DNA of 64,000 bases, taken from positions 1-64,000 of the forward strand of contig JAUYRZ010000060.1 of the NCBI GenBank assembly GCA_030695565.1. The letters are read 5' to 3'. The notes under the pieces are model-generated. The model was not told where the DNA came from and searched no databases. It worked only from the letters and a program-made list of their open reading frames with translations. A program made the translations under genes and the position numbers. Below are positions 1 to 10,300 of this stretch, piece after piece (the first letter of the stretch is position 1; each line of letters opens with the position of its first letter). The DNA comes from Archangium sp. Lineage in GTDB: Bacteria > Myxococcota > Myxococcia > Myxococcales > Myxococcaceae.

Positions 1-77
1 CGGCCACTTCCCGTTCCGTCGGCTGGGGCAGCCAAGCGATCTGACGTAGTAGTGTTAGGCTTTCGATTGTTGAATAT

Positions 78-524
78 TTGTCTGTGTCGCGCGGACTTCA
101 TTCCACGATCGAAGCAAAGGAGCGTGCGGACAAATTTATGACCGGCTTGGCAGTAGGCGCGGGCCATGGCTTGCTTCGCCGAGCAGCGATCGCACTGAGC
201 GCAAGCCATATCTTCCCGGCCCTTAGGGCCGTGAACCAGGACCGACTGGGTAATGGATTTGCGTTGATTCGACTCTCGATCTCGATGGACCATCAGCGTG
301 GCGGGATTGATATTGATCAACTCGTCAAGGAGTCCGAGTCGTTGAGGAAGAGCGGGTATGTGTCCCTGCTCTTTCAGATGTTCATTAATGACTTCCTCAT
401 GACCTATCGCATCCCTGTAGGCCCGCGCGAACGACTAGTTAAAGAATTCGGGTTGACTGACAACAAAAAGGCGTTGCCGACCGGCGGGTTAGCCCAAAGC
501 GAAAAGGATCGACGTAACTCGTGA
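78..524 (+). CDS. hypothetical protein, left-edge orphan
   Basis: I do not recognise this protein. The frame opens just after a stop at 42-44. The first usable start is a TTG at 78, with a GTG at 84 and an ATG at 138; the ATG would give 128 residues. No well-spaced Shine-Dalgarno sequence settles the choice, since AAAGGAG lies 15 bases before the ATG. The product is mixed alpha/beta in character, has no signal peptide or membrane helix, and ends in a charged tail. Base composition is less GC-biased than in all neighbours, so this may be acquired DNA or a remnant. It could also be a chance open frame. Confidence 0.4.
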   Translation: MSVSRGLHSTIEAKERADKFMTGLAVGAGHGLLRRAAIALSASHIFPALRAVNQDRLGNGFALIRLSISMDHQRGGIDIDQLVKESESLRKSGYVSLLFQMFINDFLMTYRIPVGPRERLVKEFGLTDNKKALPTGGLAQSEKDRRNS

Positions 525-611
525 CGACAGCCTCGATCTGCGACACGCAATCGATCGGCAGTGCCTTTGTTCCACGTTGACAGGCACTTGCTAACTCACG
601 AGCAGCGAAGG

Positions 612-637
612 GTGGGGAATGCTCAAGAGTTCCCCAC
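612..637. terminator. 8-bp perfect stem-loop between convergent genes
   Basis: GTGGGGAA at 612-619 pairs exactly with TTCCCCAC at 630-637 across a 10-base loop. It lies between the end of the left-edge ORF (524) and the end of the convergent dioxygenase gene (724). No T-run follows on either strand, so factor-independent termination is only a guess. The rest of 525-723 shows nothing further. Confidence 0.4.
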
Positions 638-723
638 GATGCTTGCAGGACTGTGTGCGATGGCCGACCTTCGCGTCACTGCGCGAGACCCGAACGCGCC
701 GCCGCCTTCACTCAGGGACGTCT

Positions 724-1476
724 TTAAGCCGGCTCCTTGATCAGCGCGGGCCCGCCGCCGCGAAACCACATGGTGATCAACCGGCGCGGTCGATCGGACC
801 GATTGGGCCCGCTGCCGTGCGCGAGCAGCGGGTGAAACAACACCGCATCGCCCGGCTTCATCGCCACCAGGGTGCGATGCGTCTCGTCGAAGATGCCCTC
901 GTTCATCGAAGCGGGATCGTAGGGGAACGCCTTGAGCCCCGAGGTGTGCGTGCGGCCGAGCACTTCGAAGCCGCCGTTGCCTGCGTCTGCGTCGTCGAGC
1001 GCGATGACCAGGTTGAGCCCACCGTGACGTTCGAGCCGGCCCTGCGTCGCGCCCACCACGAAGTGCGCATCTTGATGAAAGGGAAAGCCGGTGCCGAAAC
1101 GAGGCAGCTTGAAGTTGACCTGATCGACCAGGCACTTCGGAGCGTCGAGCCCGAGCTCGGCCAGCGCGTGGAGCAGGTGGCGATCACGTCGCAAGTTGGC
1201 GAAGACGGGCTGGCCCTTGGAGGGGAACGCGATCTTCCGCAACGCACCGGGGCTCACCGCGCGCTCTCCCCGGCGGCCGGTGGCTGACTGCATTTCGTAA
1301 CCGACGCCCAGCACCACGGTGTCTCGCTCGAACGTGGCGGCCGTCGCCTCGAGCACCTTCGAGGCCTGGAGCAGGTCGCGCACGAACGTCTCGTCGATGA
1401 ACTGGCGCACGAAGAGCCAGCCTTCTCGTTCGAGCGTTTTCCGGGCGTCTGGGGGGAGCAACGTGGGCGTCGACAC
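724..1476 (-). CDS. phytanoyl-CoA dioxygenase (PhyH) family protein
   Basis: This is a non-haem Fe(II)/2-oxoglutarate dioxygenase of the PhyH type, expected to hydroxylate a small organic substrate in the cytoplasm. The iron ligands appear as an HQD triplet in FPFHQDAHF, with a distal His in LAHGSGPNRS. The Arg-rich stretch just after it (RPRRLI) would bind 2-oxoglutarate. The middle GGLNLVIALDDAD and GGFEVLGRTH segments match the family's jelly-roll core. I chose the GTG at 1476, about 250 residues, because it precedes the conserved region and avoids overlapping the divergent methyltransferase. The frame stays open to an ATG at 1578. The substrate cannot be predicted. Confidence 0.8.
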   Translation of the reverse strand: MSTPTLLPPDARKTLEREGWLFVRQFIDETFVRDLLQASKVLEATAATFERDTVVLGVGYEMQSATGRRGERAVSPGALRKIAFPSKGQPVFANLRRDRHLLHALAELGLDAPKCLVDQVNFKLPRFGTGFPFHQDAHFVVGATQGRLERHGGLNLVIALDDADAGNGGFEVLGRTHTSGLKAFPYDPASMNEGIFDETHRTLVAMKPGDAVLFHPLLAHGSGPNRSDRPRRLITMWFRGGGPALIKEPA

Positions 1477-1506
1477 AGGTGCGGGCGCACATACTGCGTC
1501 GCCGGA

Positions 1507-2325
1507 ATGAAGTGGAGTGGCCCCTGTTGCGAGGTCATGGGGCTGCCCGAGTACGACAGCCAACTCTCGTCTTTTCACCAGGCCTTCGAAGGCGAGCTGC
1601 GGGCCATCATCGCCTCACTCCCGCTCGCGCCGGGAATGCGCGTGCTGGATCTCGCCTGCGGTGACGGCTTCTACGCCCGGTGCATCGCTGACCGGTACCC
1701 TGGGTGTTCGATCACCGGGGCTGATCTCGACCCCGAATACCTCGCCAAGGCCAGGTCGGCGTCGAAGGGCATCGAGTTCGTGCGCGCTTCTTTCGATCAC
1801 CTGCCCTTTCGCGAGGGCAGCTTCGATCTCGTGTGGTGCGCGCAGAGCCTCTATTCGCTGCCTGATCCCGTCGTCGCGCTGCAGCACATGGCGCGGGTGC
1901 TCGAGCCGGGGGGCGTGGTGGCGGTGCTGGAGAACGACACGCTCCACACGGCGTTGCTGCCCTGGCCTGCGTCACTCGAGCTGCCGCTGCGCACCGCTGA
2001 GCTGCGATCGTTTCAGCAAGGCAGCAGACCCGGGCGCTTCTACGTGGGCCGGCGCCTCCCCGCGGTGCTCGCTGCCGCAGGTTTGGAGCCGGGCAAGATG
2101 ACCACGCACGCCTTCGATCGCCAGGCACCGCTGGGCGAAGCGGAGCAGCGGCTGCTCGCGAGCTACTTCGAAGACATCAATCATCGGGTCACCGCGCACC
2201 TGGAGCCTGCTTCGTTGCAGCGCTTCCGCGAGCTCATCGATCCTGCTTCTCCGCAGTACCTGCTGCGCCTGCCGCACTTCTCCGTCACGTGGGTGAATGT
2301 GCTCGCACTGGGGCGCAAACCGTAA
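1507..2325 (+). CDS. class I SAM-dependent methyltransferase
   Basis: This is a Rossmann-fold methyltransferase of the Methyltransf_11/25 type. Motif I is seen as VLDLACGDGFYARC, with the acidic residue of the second strand in GADLDPEYL. Motif IV-like LVWCAQSLYSLPD and the LEPGGVVAVLEND segment follow. The C-terminal third is helical and probably forms the substrate cap. The start may be the ATG at 1507, or the ATG at 1537 preceded by GCGAGG. It is divergent from the PhyH dioxygenase with a very short gap, so a shared regulatory region is likely. The acceptor substrate is unknown. Confidence 0.85.
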   Translation: MKWSGPCCEVMGLPEYDSQLSSFHQAFEGELRAIIASLPLAPGMRVLDLACGDGFYARCIADRYPGCSITGADLDPEYLAKARSASKGIEFVRASFDHLPFREGSFDLVWCAQSLYSLPDPVVALQHMARVLEPGGVVAVLENDTLHTALLPWPASLELPLRTAELRSFQQGSRPGRFYVGRRLPAVLAAAGLEPGKMTTHAFDRQAPLGEAEQRLLASYFEDINHRVTAHLEPASLQRFRELIDPASPQYLLRLPHFSVTWVNVLALGRKP

Positions 2326-2397
2326 TTCGCGCCAGGTGTATGGATCGTTCACATTCTTTTCCGGTTCGTGAGGAGGGCGTCGGGAGAGAATCTCTGC

Positions 2398-4059
2398 ATG
2401 GAACTGCTTCGGACGACCAGCACGGCCCCTCGCAACGAGCCCACCGCTGCCAAGGCCACTCCGCCCCCGCCCAGGCCCGCACCGGTCAAGACGACGGCGA
2501 TGAAGGCGGCCGCAGCGCGCGCGACTTCTTCGTTCAAGGCCGCGACGGCGCTCAGCCAGAAGGGCATCGACCTCATCAAGGAGTTCGAAGGTCTGCGGCT
2601 CAAGGCGTACCGCGATCCGGTCGGCGTGTGGACCATCGGGTACGGCCACACCGGCAGCGACGTGAAGCCGGGCCAGGTGATCAGCCAGACGCGCGCTGAG
2701 CAGCTGCTCAAAGGCGACACCGGCTGGGCGCAAGACGCGGTTCGCCGCAGCGTGAAGGTGCCGCTGAGCCAGGGTCAGTTCGATGCGCTCACCAGCTTCA
2801 CCTACAACCTCGGCGGGGGCGCGCTCGCGAGCTCCACGCTGGTCAAGAAGCTCAACGCCCGTGACTACGCCGGTGCGCAGAAGGAGTTCGCCCGCTGGGT
2901 GCACGCGGGTGGCCAGGTGCTCGCCGGTCTCGTTCGTCGCCGCGCCGCTGAAGCGAAGATGTTCGGCAACAAGGCGCCCAGCGCCGGCAGCACGCCTTCA
3001 CCCACGCCGACGCCTCCTCCTCCCAGCAGCCCCACTCGGAAGATCGACTACCGCGTGCGCGCGGGCGACACCTTCAGCGGCATCGCCGCGCGCAAGGGCA
3101 TGACCACCGCGCAGCTCAAGAAGATCAACCCGCAGATCCGCGACATCAACAAGATCAACGTGGGTCAGACGATCCACATCCGCCTCGCGAAGAAGGCGGC
3201 GGCTGCCACCGCGACCAAGACGTACACCGTCAAGTCGGGCGACACGTTCAGCGCCATCGCGGTGCGCAACGACTTGTCCATCGCGCAGCTCTCGAAGCTG
3301 AATCCGCAGGTTCGCGACATCAACAAGATCAACGTGGGGCAAAAGCTGACGCTCAGGGCGAAGGCTGCAGCGCCCCCGCAGACCAGGCCGCCCGCGGGCC
3401 CCGCGGCACCGGCACCGACCGTGCCCACGCAGTCGAACGCGGCGCTCAAGAACGGCGGCATTCCCAACACGTCGGGCATGTCGACGGCCAAACGGTTCGC
3501 GGTCTACGAGAAGTACATCAACCAGTTCGGTGACGCGCAGGCGAAGAAGGATCTCGCGTCGGGCAAGAAGGTCATCTTGAGCCTGCGCACCGACACCCCG
3601 ATGAGCTCGGGCCCGTACCGCGGCACCTACGACGATCGCATCGTGGTGCTGAGCAAGGACAGCAAGGGCCCTCACGTCACCGAGCTGCTCGCCAACACCG
3701 AGCCGAACCGCCGCTGGGCTGAACCTGCGAACCAGAGCAGCAAGCCCGTGGGCCGCCTCGCTGACGACCAGACCATCCGGTACCACAAGGCCTGGAGCAG
3801 CAAGTTCAACAACCACCTCCAGCCGTTCGGCACCCCCTACGCGCAGCGCGACCTCAACCGGAACTACAAGTTCGACAAGACCGACAAGAAGTACAACGGC
3901 GATTGGGGCGGGCAGCTGATGTACATCCACGGCGCCTGGACCACGGACACGGGCTCGCAAGGCTGCCAGACGATGGATGGAGGCCGCTTCGACACCTTCT
4001 GGCGCGCGCTCGGCGGACAGAACGACTTCAGCAACGTGCTGGTGAACGTCACCAAGTAG
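2398..4059 (+). CDS. GH24 lysozyme-like, LysM-containing peptidoglycan enzyme
   Basis: This 553-residue protein is predicted to cut or remodel peptidoglycan. Residues about 53-190 form a phage-lysozyme (GH24) domain. The catalytic E, D and T are visible in KEFEGLRLKAYRDP and TIGYGHT. Two LysM repeats follow, at about 216-261 and 276-320, each with YRVRAGDTFSGIA- or YTVKSGDTFSAIA-like sequence, joined by Pro-rich linkers. The last 190 residues are not a standard lysozyme part. They end with YIHGAWTTDTGSQGC, which resembles the His...Ser-x-Gly-Cys signature of L,D-transpeptidases. The ATG at 2398 follows GGGAGAG; an in-frame GTG lies at 2368. No classical signal peptide is seen. Confidence 0.85.
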   Translation: MELLRTTSTAPRNEPTAAKATPPPPRPAPVKTTAMKAAAARATSSFKAATALSQKGIDLIKEFEGLRLKAYRDPVGVWTIGYGHTGSDVKPGQVISQTRAEQLLKGDTGWAQDAVRRSVKVPLSQGQFDALTSFTYNLGGGALASSTLVKKLNARDYAGAQKEFARWVHAGGQVLAGLVRRRAAEAKMFGNKAPSAGSTPSPTPTPPPPSSPTRKIDYRVRAGDTFSGIAARKGMTTAQLKKINPQIRDINKINVGQTIHIRLAKKAAAATATKTYTVKSGDTFSAIAVRNDLSIAQLSKLNPQVRDINKINVGQKLTLRAKAAAPPQTRPPAGPAAPAPTVPTQSNAALKNGGIPNTSGMSTAKRFAVYEKYINQFGDAQAKKDLASGKKVILSLRTDTPMSSGPYRGTYDDRIVVLSKDSKGPHVTELLANTEPNRRWAEPANQSSKPVGRLADDQTIRYHKAWSSKFNNHLQPFGTPYAQRDLNRNYKFDKTDKKYNGDWGGQLMYIHGAWTTDTGSQGCQTMDGGRFDTFWRALGGQNDFSNVLVNVTK

Positions 4060-4069
4060 TCTGCGCCGC

Positions 4070-7000
4070 ATGGCGGAGGTGAAGTTCCAGAACAAGCGCT
4101 ACGACTGGGCCCCAGGTGAGTCGTTGCTCGAGTGTCTCGAGCGCAACGGCGAAGACATTCCCAACGCGTGCCGCTCGGGCGCATGTCACAGCTGCCTGGT
4201 GCGCGTGACCGATGGGCCCATCTCGCCCATCGCGCAGCTCGGCCTCAAAGAGGTGTGGAAGGACCAGCGCCTGTGTCTGTCCTGCGTCAGCACGGAGCCC
4301 GCCGACGTCACGGTGGCTCCGAGCGATCTCTCGGTGCAGGTGTCGGCCGAGGTGGTGGGCAAAGAATCACTGGGCCGCGACGTGGTGCGCCTCAAGCTCG
4401 CGCCGCGCGCGCCCTTCCCGTTTCGTGCGGGCCAGTTCGTCAACATCACCCGGCCCGATGGTCTGACACGTTCGTACTCGGTGGCCAGCATCGAGTCGGA
4501 TGGCGTGGTCGAGCTGCACGTGCGCGTGGTCGAAGGCGGGCGCATGAGCACGTGGGTGCGCGACACGCTCTCGCTCGGTCACGAGCTGTCGATGCGCGGG
4601 CCCACGGGTGACTGTCTGTATGTCGACGGCCGGCCCGACGCGCCGCTGCTCTTGATGGGCACGGGCACCGGGCTTGCGCCGCTCGTGGGCATCGCGCGTG
4701 ACGCCTTGTCGCGAAAACACCGCGGCTCCATCACCCTCGTGCACGGTGGCCGCGCGCCTGAAGATCTGTACCTCGACGTCGAGCTGCGCAGCATGGCGAA
4801 GAAGCACCCGAACTTTCGCTACCTGCCCACGCTCTCTCAGAGCGAGCCGGTACCGGGCACCACCAGCGGGCGCGTCGACAAGGTGGTCAGCGATCAGTTC
4901 AAGAGCCTGACCGGGTTCCGCGTGTTCCTCTGCGGAAGTCCTCCGATGGTGAAGGACGCGCGCGCGTTGGCGTACCGGCTGGGCGCTTCGCTCGATGACA
5001 TTCACGCCGACGCGTTCATCGCGGCGCCGCCTCCGAAGCCGAGCTCGAAAGAAGTGAAGGCGGTCAAGCGCACGGGTGTCTCCTTGCCCGTCTTGCCTGC
5101 TGCGCCGGTGAAGAAGCCGTTCCAGGTCAAACAAGGCACGCCGAAGCTGCAGAAGCTCCGCTTCGGAATCCAGGCGGCCGTGTTCGCCGGGTTCCTCGTG
5201 CAGGGGATCTTGTTCTACGTGGCGAAGTTCAAGCTCGTCGGCTCGATGTTGCCGTTCATGGCCTACGACTCACTCGGTCACCTGGTGGTCTCTTCCACGC
5301 TGGTGTTGTGGGCCACGTTGTTCGCCGCGGTGTTCGTCTTCGGCCGCTTCGCGTGCGGGTGGTTGTGCCCCATCGGGTTCGTGCAGGACCTCGGTGAGAA
5401 GACGCTCAAGTGGCTCAAGCTGCCCGTGCGAAAACCGATGCAGCAGAGCAACACCGTGCGCTTCGGCATGGCCGCGTTGGTGCTCGGTCACTTCGTGGTG
5501 ATGCCGGTGCTCGCGATGCCGGTGAAGCTCTGGCAATTCGATTGGTTGTTCCGCGAGCCGTGGCTGCTGGGCTTTCCGTTTCGCGCCGGCCTGTTCGTGC
5601 TCGACCTGGTGTTGTTGTTCGTCGTGCTCGGGCTGGTGCTCCCGTATTTCTTCGGGCCGCGGCCGTACTGCAAGCTCGTGTGTGAGACCGGGTATCTGTT
5701 CGATCTCACGTCGCGCTACAGCTTCGGGCGCATTCGCCGCAACGAAGGCTTCGAGCGCGACACCTGCTTGTCGTGTCAGCGCTGCACCAACATCTGCCCG
5801 CAGGCGATCAACGTGTTCGAAGAAGTGCACCTCTTCGATCGCGTGGTGAACTCGAACTGCATCAGCTGCATGCAGTGCGTGAACACGTGCCCGAACGACA
5901 CCATCGTGTACTCACTCAAGAAGAAGGCGTCTGACACGAGCCGGGTGACGGGCTACCTCGCCGCACTGCAGACGCGCGCGGAGGATCTGCCCCGCTACGT
6001 GCTCACCGGTGGCGGCGTGTTGATCGGCGCGTACTTCGGTTTTTCCGTGTTGCCGCCTTCGTACTTCCACACCTACGCGCTGTTCGCGTCACTCGGTGGG
6101 CTGTGCGGCTTTCTGCTGTACCGCGGGGCGACCCTCGCGTTGCCCTCGCAGTTCGAGCGGTGGTTCCCTGCGGGAGGACTCGCTTCGCAGGTGGAGAAGG
6201 AGCGTGCGGCGCGCATCGTTCCGCTGACCTCCGAGGAGCGTTTGTCGGGCCCTGCGCGCACGCCGCAGTCGCAGAAGAAGGTGATCGCCGCGGCCGCTGC
6301 GTTGATGGTGAGCGCGATCGCCTTGCTCATCGGCGTGTGGCGTCACGTGCCTTCGCGCATCGGCACGCTCGACGAGATCCCCCCGGGCATCGACACGGCC
6401 GCGGAACGTGAAGGCGCGAACGTGTTCGTGCTCGGTGTGCCCACGGAGACCTCGGCTGAACGCACGCAGCAGACCTATGCGGGCTTGAGCGACGTGTTGA
6501 AAGACGGCTTCACCAGCGACGCGCACATCTACCGCGCGGAGTCGTATGGCGCGCTCGCGCTGGCCGTGGAGAGCGGGAAAGTCGACGCGGCGTTCCTGCC
6601 CGGTGCATCGACCTACGCGTTGCTCAAGCGCACCAAGCTCGGGGTCGACGTGCTGGCGCAAGCGCAATTTCATGGGGCGACGACGTACTCGGGCGTGCTG
6701 GTGGCCCGCGAAGGTTTGAAGCAACGCCCGCTGCCCTCGAAACGCGGCCTCGCTGAGATCCGAGAAGCAGGCGCGCTCACCGAGGTGGAGACGAACAGCG
6801 AGGCGGAGCGGCTCTTCGGCACGCGCATCGCCTTCGTTCAGGTGGATTCGTTGTCGGGGTATCTCGCGCCCGTCGCGTGGCTGGGCCAGCACGGCGTGCG
6901 CATGACTGACATGGGCGAGGTGATCTTCGCCTCCACCCACACGCGCGCGCTCTCCTTGTTGCGCTCGGGTCGAGTCGACATCGCAGCGACCTTCGATCGC

Positions 7001-7264
7001 GTCCTGCTCGAGGCACAGGAAGAGGATCCGACCTTCAAGCCCGAGATCCTCGCGCGCTTCGATGGGCTGCCCAACGCGCTGCTGGTGACCCGACCCGGCT
7101 TGCCGCTCGAACGACGAGAGCAGTTGCTCGAGGTGCTCAACTCGGTGTTCGTCGATGGGTCGCAATCGCAGACCAAAGAAGCCCTGGAGACCGGAGCCGC
7201 GATGGATGGCCTGGTGCCTGCGTCGGTCGACGCCGTACGCGAAGTGGGAAAGTGGCTCGAATAG
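4070..7264 (+). CDS. ferredoxin/FNR/polyferredoxin/PhnD-like membrane fusion
   Basis: This 1064-residue protein looks like a self-contained trans-membrane electron conduit. Residues 1-85 are a plant-type [2Fe-2S] ferredoxin (CRSGACHSC near 33, RLCLSC near 67). Residues 90-325 are a ferredoxin reductase with RSYS for FAD and GTGTGLAP plus FLCGSPP for NAD(P). From about 366 come membrane helices of the NapH/NosR/CcoG type with CGWLCP and YCKLVC. Two [4Fe-4S] motifs (CLSCQRCTNICP near 565, CISCMQCVNTCP near 597) and more helices follow. Residues about 784-1064 resemble a periplasmic PhnD-type binding protein. The gene starts 10 bases after the GH24 gene. The electron acceptor and ligand are unknown. 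Confidence 0.85.
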   Translation: MAEVKFQNKRYDWAPGESLLECLERNGEDIPNACRSGACHSCLVRVTDGPISPIAQLGLKEVWKDQRLCLSCVSTEPADVTVAPSDLSVQVSAEVVGKESLGRDVVRLKLAPRAPFPFRAGQFVNITRPDGLTRSYSVASIESDGVVELHVRVVEGGRMSTWVRDTLSLGHELSMRGPTGDCLYVDGRPDAPLLLMGTGTGLAPLVGIARDALSRKHRGSITLVHGGRAPEDLYLDVELRSMAKKHPNFRYLPTLSQSEPVPGTTSGRVDKVVSDQFKSLTGFRVFLCGSPPMVKDARALAYRLGASLDDIHADAFIAAPPPKPSSKEVKAVKRTGVSLPVLPAAPVKKPFQVKQGTPKLQKLRFGIQAAVFAGFLVQGILFYVAKFKLVGSMLPFMAYDSLGHLVVSSTLVLWATLFAAVFVFGRFACGWLCPIGFVQDLGEKTLKWLKLPVRKPMQQSNTVRFGMAALVLGHFVVMPVLAMPVKLWQFDWLFREPWLLGFPFRAGLFVLDLVLLFVVLGLVLPYFFGPRPYCKLVCETGYLFDLTSRYSFGRIRRNEGFERDTCLSCQRCTNICPQAINVFEEVHLFDRVVNSNCISCMQCVNTCPNDTIVYSLKKKASDTSRVTGYLAALQTRAEDLPRYVLTGGGVLIGAYFGFSVLPPSYFHTYALFASLGGLCGFLLYRGATLALPSQFERWFPAGGLASQVEKERAARIVPLTSEERLSGPARTPQSQKKVIAAAAALMVSAIALLIGVWRHVPSRIGTLDEIPPGIDTAAEREGANVFVLGVPTETSAERTQQTYAGLSDVLKDGFTSDAHIYRAESYGALALAVESGKVDAAFLPGASTYALLKRTKLGVDVLAQAQFHGATTYSGVLVAREGLKQRPLPSKRGLAEIREAGALTEVETNSEAERLFGTRIAFVQVDSLSGYLAPVAWLGQHGVRMTDMGEVIFASTHTRALSLLRSGRVDIAATFDRVLLEAQEEDPTFKPEILARFDGLPNALLVTRPGLPLERREQLLEVLNSVFVDGSQSQTKEALETGAAMDGLVPASVDAVREVGKWLE

Positions 7265-7267
7265 GTG

Positions 7268-7300
7268 CCTCCCTCTCCCTGCAAGGCGGGGAGAGGGGCC
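7268..7300. repeat. family-1 palindromic repeat, copy A
   Basis: CCCTCTCCC and GGGGAGAGGGG arms surround a short centre, between two convergent genes (ends at 7264 and 7304). The stem could also terminate transcription from both sides. It belongs to the same repeat family as copies near 21029, 32705, 39757, 43218, 46470, 48562 and 61062. Confidence 0.7.
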
Positions 7301-7303
7301 AAC

Positions 7304-10300
7304 TCAGCCACGTCCAAACCGCAAATACACGACGGGCAGCACGAGCAGGTTCAGCACCGTCGAGCTGATCAAACCGCCCAGCACCACCACCGCCATGGGG
7401 TGCTCAATCTCATGCCCCGGTGCATTGCCCGCCAACACGAGGGGCACCAGCGCCAATCCAGTCGCGCACGCCGTCATGAGAATGGGCCCCAGCCGCTCGA
7501 GGCTGCCGCGGCGCACCAGGCTCTCACCAAACGGCATGCCTTCCGCTTCCAGGTGACGGTAGTGCGTCACGAGCAGAATCCCGTTGCGCGCGGCGATGCC
7601 CAGCACGGTGACGAGGCCGACCATCGAACCAAGTGAGAGCACGCCTCCCGAAATCCACGCGCCGGCCGCGCCGCCCACCAACGCAAAGGGAAGACTGGCG
7701 GCGACGAGCGCGGTCCTCCGCACCGACTGAAGATCGAGGTAGAGCACCGCGAGCACCAACACCAGCGAGAGCAGCCCGAAACCCAGCAGCCGCTGCGTGG
7801 CGGCTTGCCGCTCCTTCCACTCACCGAGCACCTCGGCATGATGCGCGACGGGCCAGATCTCCTGCGCGACGATGGCCTCGACGGCCTTCGCGACGGTGCT
7901 CAAGTCTCCCGAGACGTCGATGGAGACGTCGATGCGCCGCGAGGTGCTCTCGTGGGGAATCTGATTGGGCGTCGGCTCGATGGTGAGCGAGCTCACCTCG
8001 CCCAGGGTCGCGCGGGTGCCCGCCGCTGACTCGACCTGCACCGCACGCAACGACGTGACGTCTTCGCGCAGCGCCTGCTCACCGCTCACCACCACGGGGA
8101 TGCTGCGGCCCTGCTCGATGAGCTCACCGACCCGTTGCCCCCGAACGAAGAGGTCGACCGACGCGCGGACGTCGGCTGCCAGAAAGCCCAGCGCCGCCGC
8201 TTCAGGCCTGATCGCCGAGCGCACCTCGGGCACGAGCGCTTGCTGCTCGACCTTCACCGAAGTCACGCCGGGAATGGTCTTGAGCTTGCCTGCGAGCGCC
8301 GCGGCACTTCCGCGAAGGGTCTCGAGGTCGGGCCCGAAGATGCGCACGACGACCGCGCCTGGCGCGCCCGTGAGCACCTCACGCACGCGCTCCCGCAGAT
8401 ACGTCTCGAGATCGCGGCGCAGCCCCGGGTACTTCGAGATCACCGCCAACACCTTCTTCGAGACGTCCTCGTGCGAGACGCCCTCCCCCACGTGGATCCA
8501 CAGCTCGCCGAAGTTCGGCCCGACGACTTCATCGGCGGCCTCTGCTCTTCCCAGGTGCGAGCCGAAGCTGGTGACCCCCTCGATCGCGCGCAGCTCGAGG
8601 CTCACCCGCTCGGTCGTGCGACGCAGCGCCGGGAGCGACGTGCCCGGCTGCGCGACCCAGTGCATGAGGAAGTCGTTCTCTTTGAACTCGGGAAGGAACG
8701 AGGTGCCCAGCAGCAGCGTGGCCACGCCCGCGAGCACCATCGAGGCGACACCACCAGCGATGACGGCGCGGGGGCGTTGCAGCAGCCGAGGGAGCATGAC
8801 CTCGTAGCGCCGGCTCAGCCAGGTGAGCACCGGAGAGTGCGTGGCCTCGAGGCTGGTGCCGGGCAGCAGGAGCATCGACAGCGCGGGCGTGACGGTGAGC
8901 GCGACGGCGAGTGAAGCGAACACGGCGAGCCCGTACGCGAGCGCGAGCGGCTGGAAGAACGCGCCCGAGAGGCCTCCGAGGAACCACACCGGGAGGAACA
9001 CGAGCATCACGATGACCGTCGCGTAGACCACCGCGCTGCGCACCTCGAGGGAGGCCTCGAGCACCACGGTCAACACGCTCCTCGGGCTCGGCAACGACGC
9101 GTTCTCGCGCAGCCGCCGATAGATGTTCTCCACGTCGATGATGGCGTCGTCGACCACCTCGCCGAGCGCGATCACCAGGCCCGCGAGGATCATGGTGTTG
9201 AGCGTGCCGCCGAGCGCCCGGAGCGCGATCAACGCCGCCGCCAGCGAGAGGGGAATGGCCAGAGAGGAGATGAGCGCGGTGCGCCAGTTCCACAAGAAGA
9301 GCCAGAGCACGCCGATGACCAACAGACAGCCAATCAGCAGCGCCTCCTCGAGGTTGCTGATGGAGCGTTCGATGAACTCAGCCGGGCGGAAGATGTGCGA
9401 ATCGAACACGACGCCGGGCATCGCGGGCGCCACCGCAGTGAGCACCTGATCGACTCTCTGGGTGATCTCCAGCGTGTTGCCCCACGGCTGTTTCTCGACG
9501 ATGAGCAGCAGACCCGGGACGTCGTTGATGACCGCGTCACCGATCGGCGGCGCGAACGTATCGCTCACCTTCGCCACGTCGTTGACGCGCACCACCGCGC
9601 CGTTCCGGCTCGCGATGGGCAGACTCGCCAGTTGTTCGAGCGTGCGCACGGGGGCCACGTGGGTCAGCGGCAGGCGTTGATTGGGGCCGTCGATGAAGCC
9701 ACCCGCGAGCGGCTGGGTGGCGCCTCGCACGCCACGCAGGAGCTCATCGATGGTCACGCCGTTGGCCTGCAGCCGGGCCACGTCGAGCTCGACCCGGTAC
9801 TCGCGTTCGCGTGAACCCCAGATCGCCACGTTGGCCACCCCGGGGATCGCCAGCAGCCTCGGCCGCAGCGTCCACCGCACCAGCTCGCTCAGCTCGACCT
9901 GGCTCGCCGTCTTCGAGGTGAGCCCGACCTTCAGCGCCCGGCTGGTCGACGAGAGCGGCGGCATCATCACCGGCGGTCTCGAGGCCGAAGGGAGCAACGC
10001 CATCGCGCGCGCGAGGCGCTCCTGCACCAGCTGACGTGCCACCAACAGCTCGACGCTCGGGTCGAACAACAACACCACCGACGAGAGCCCGAGCACCGAC
10101 TTCGAGCGCACCGTCTTGACGAAGGGTACGCCGGCCAGCGTGGTCTCCAGCGGCGTGGTGACCAGCTGCTCCACGTCGAGGCTGGAGAGCCCAGGCGCCT
10201 CGGTCTGCACCTCGACGAAGGGTGGCGCGAACTCGGGAAAGGCGTCGATGGGCGCGTCGCGGCCTGCGCGGAAGCCGAGCACCAGCAGCACGCCCGAGAG

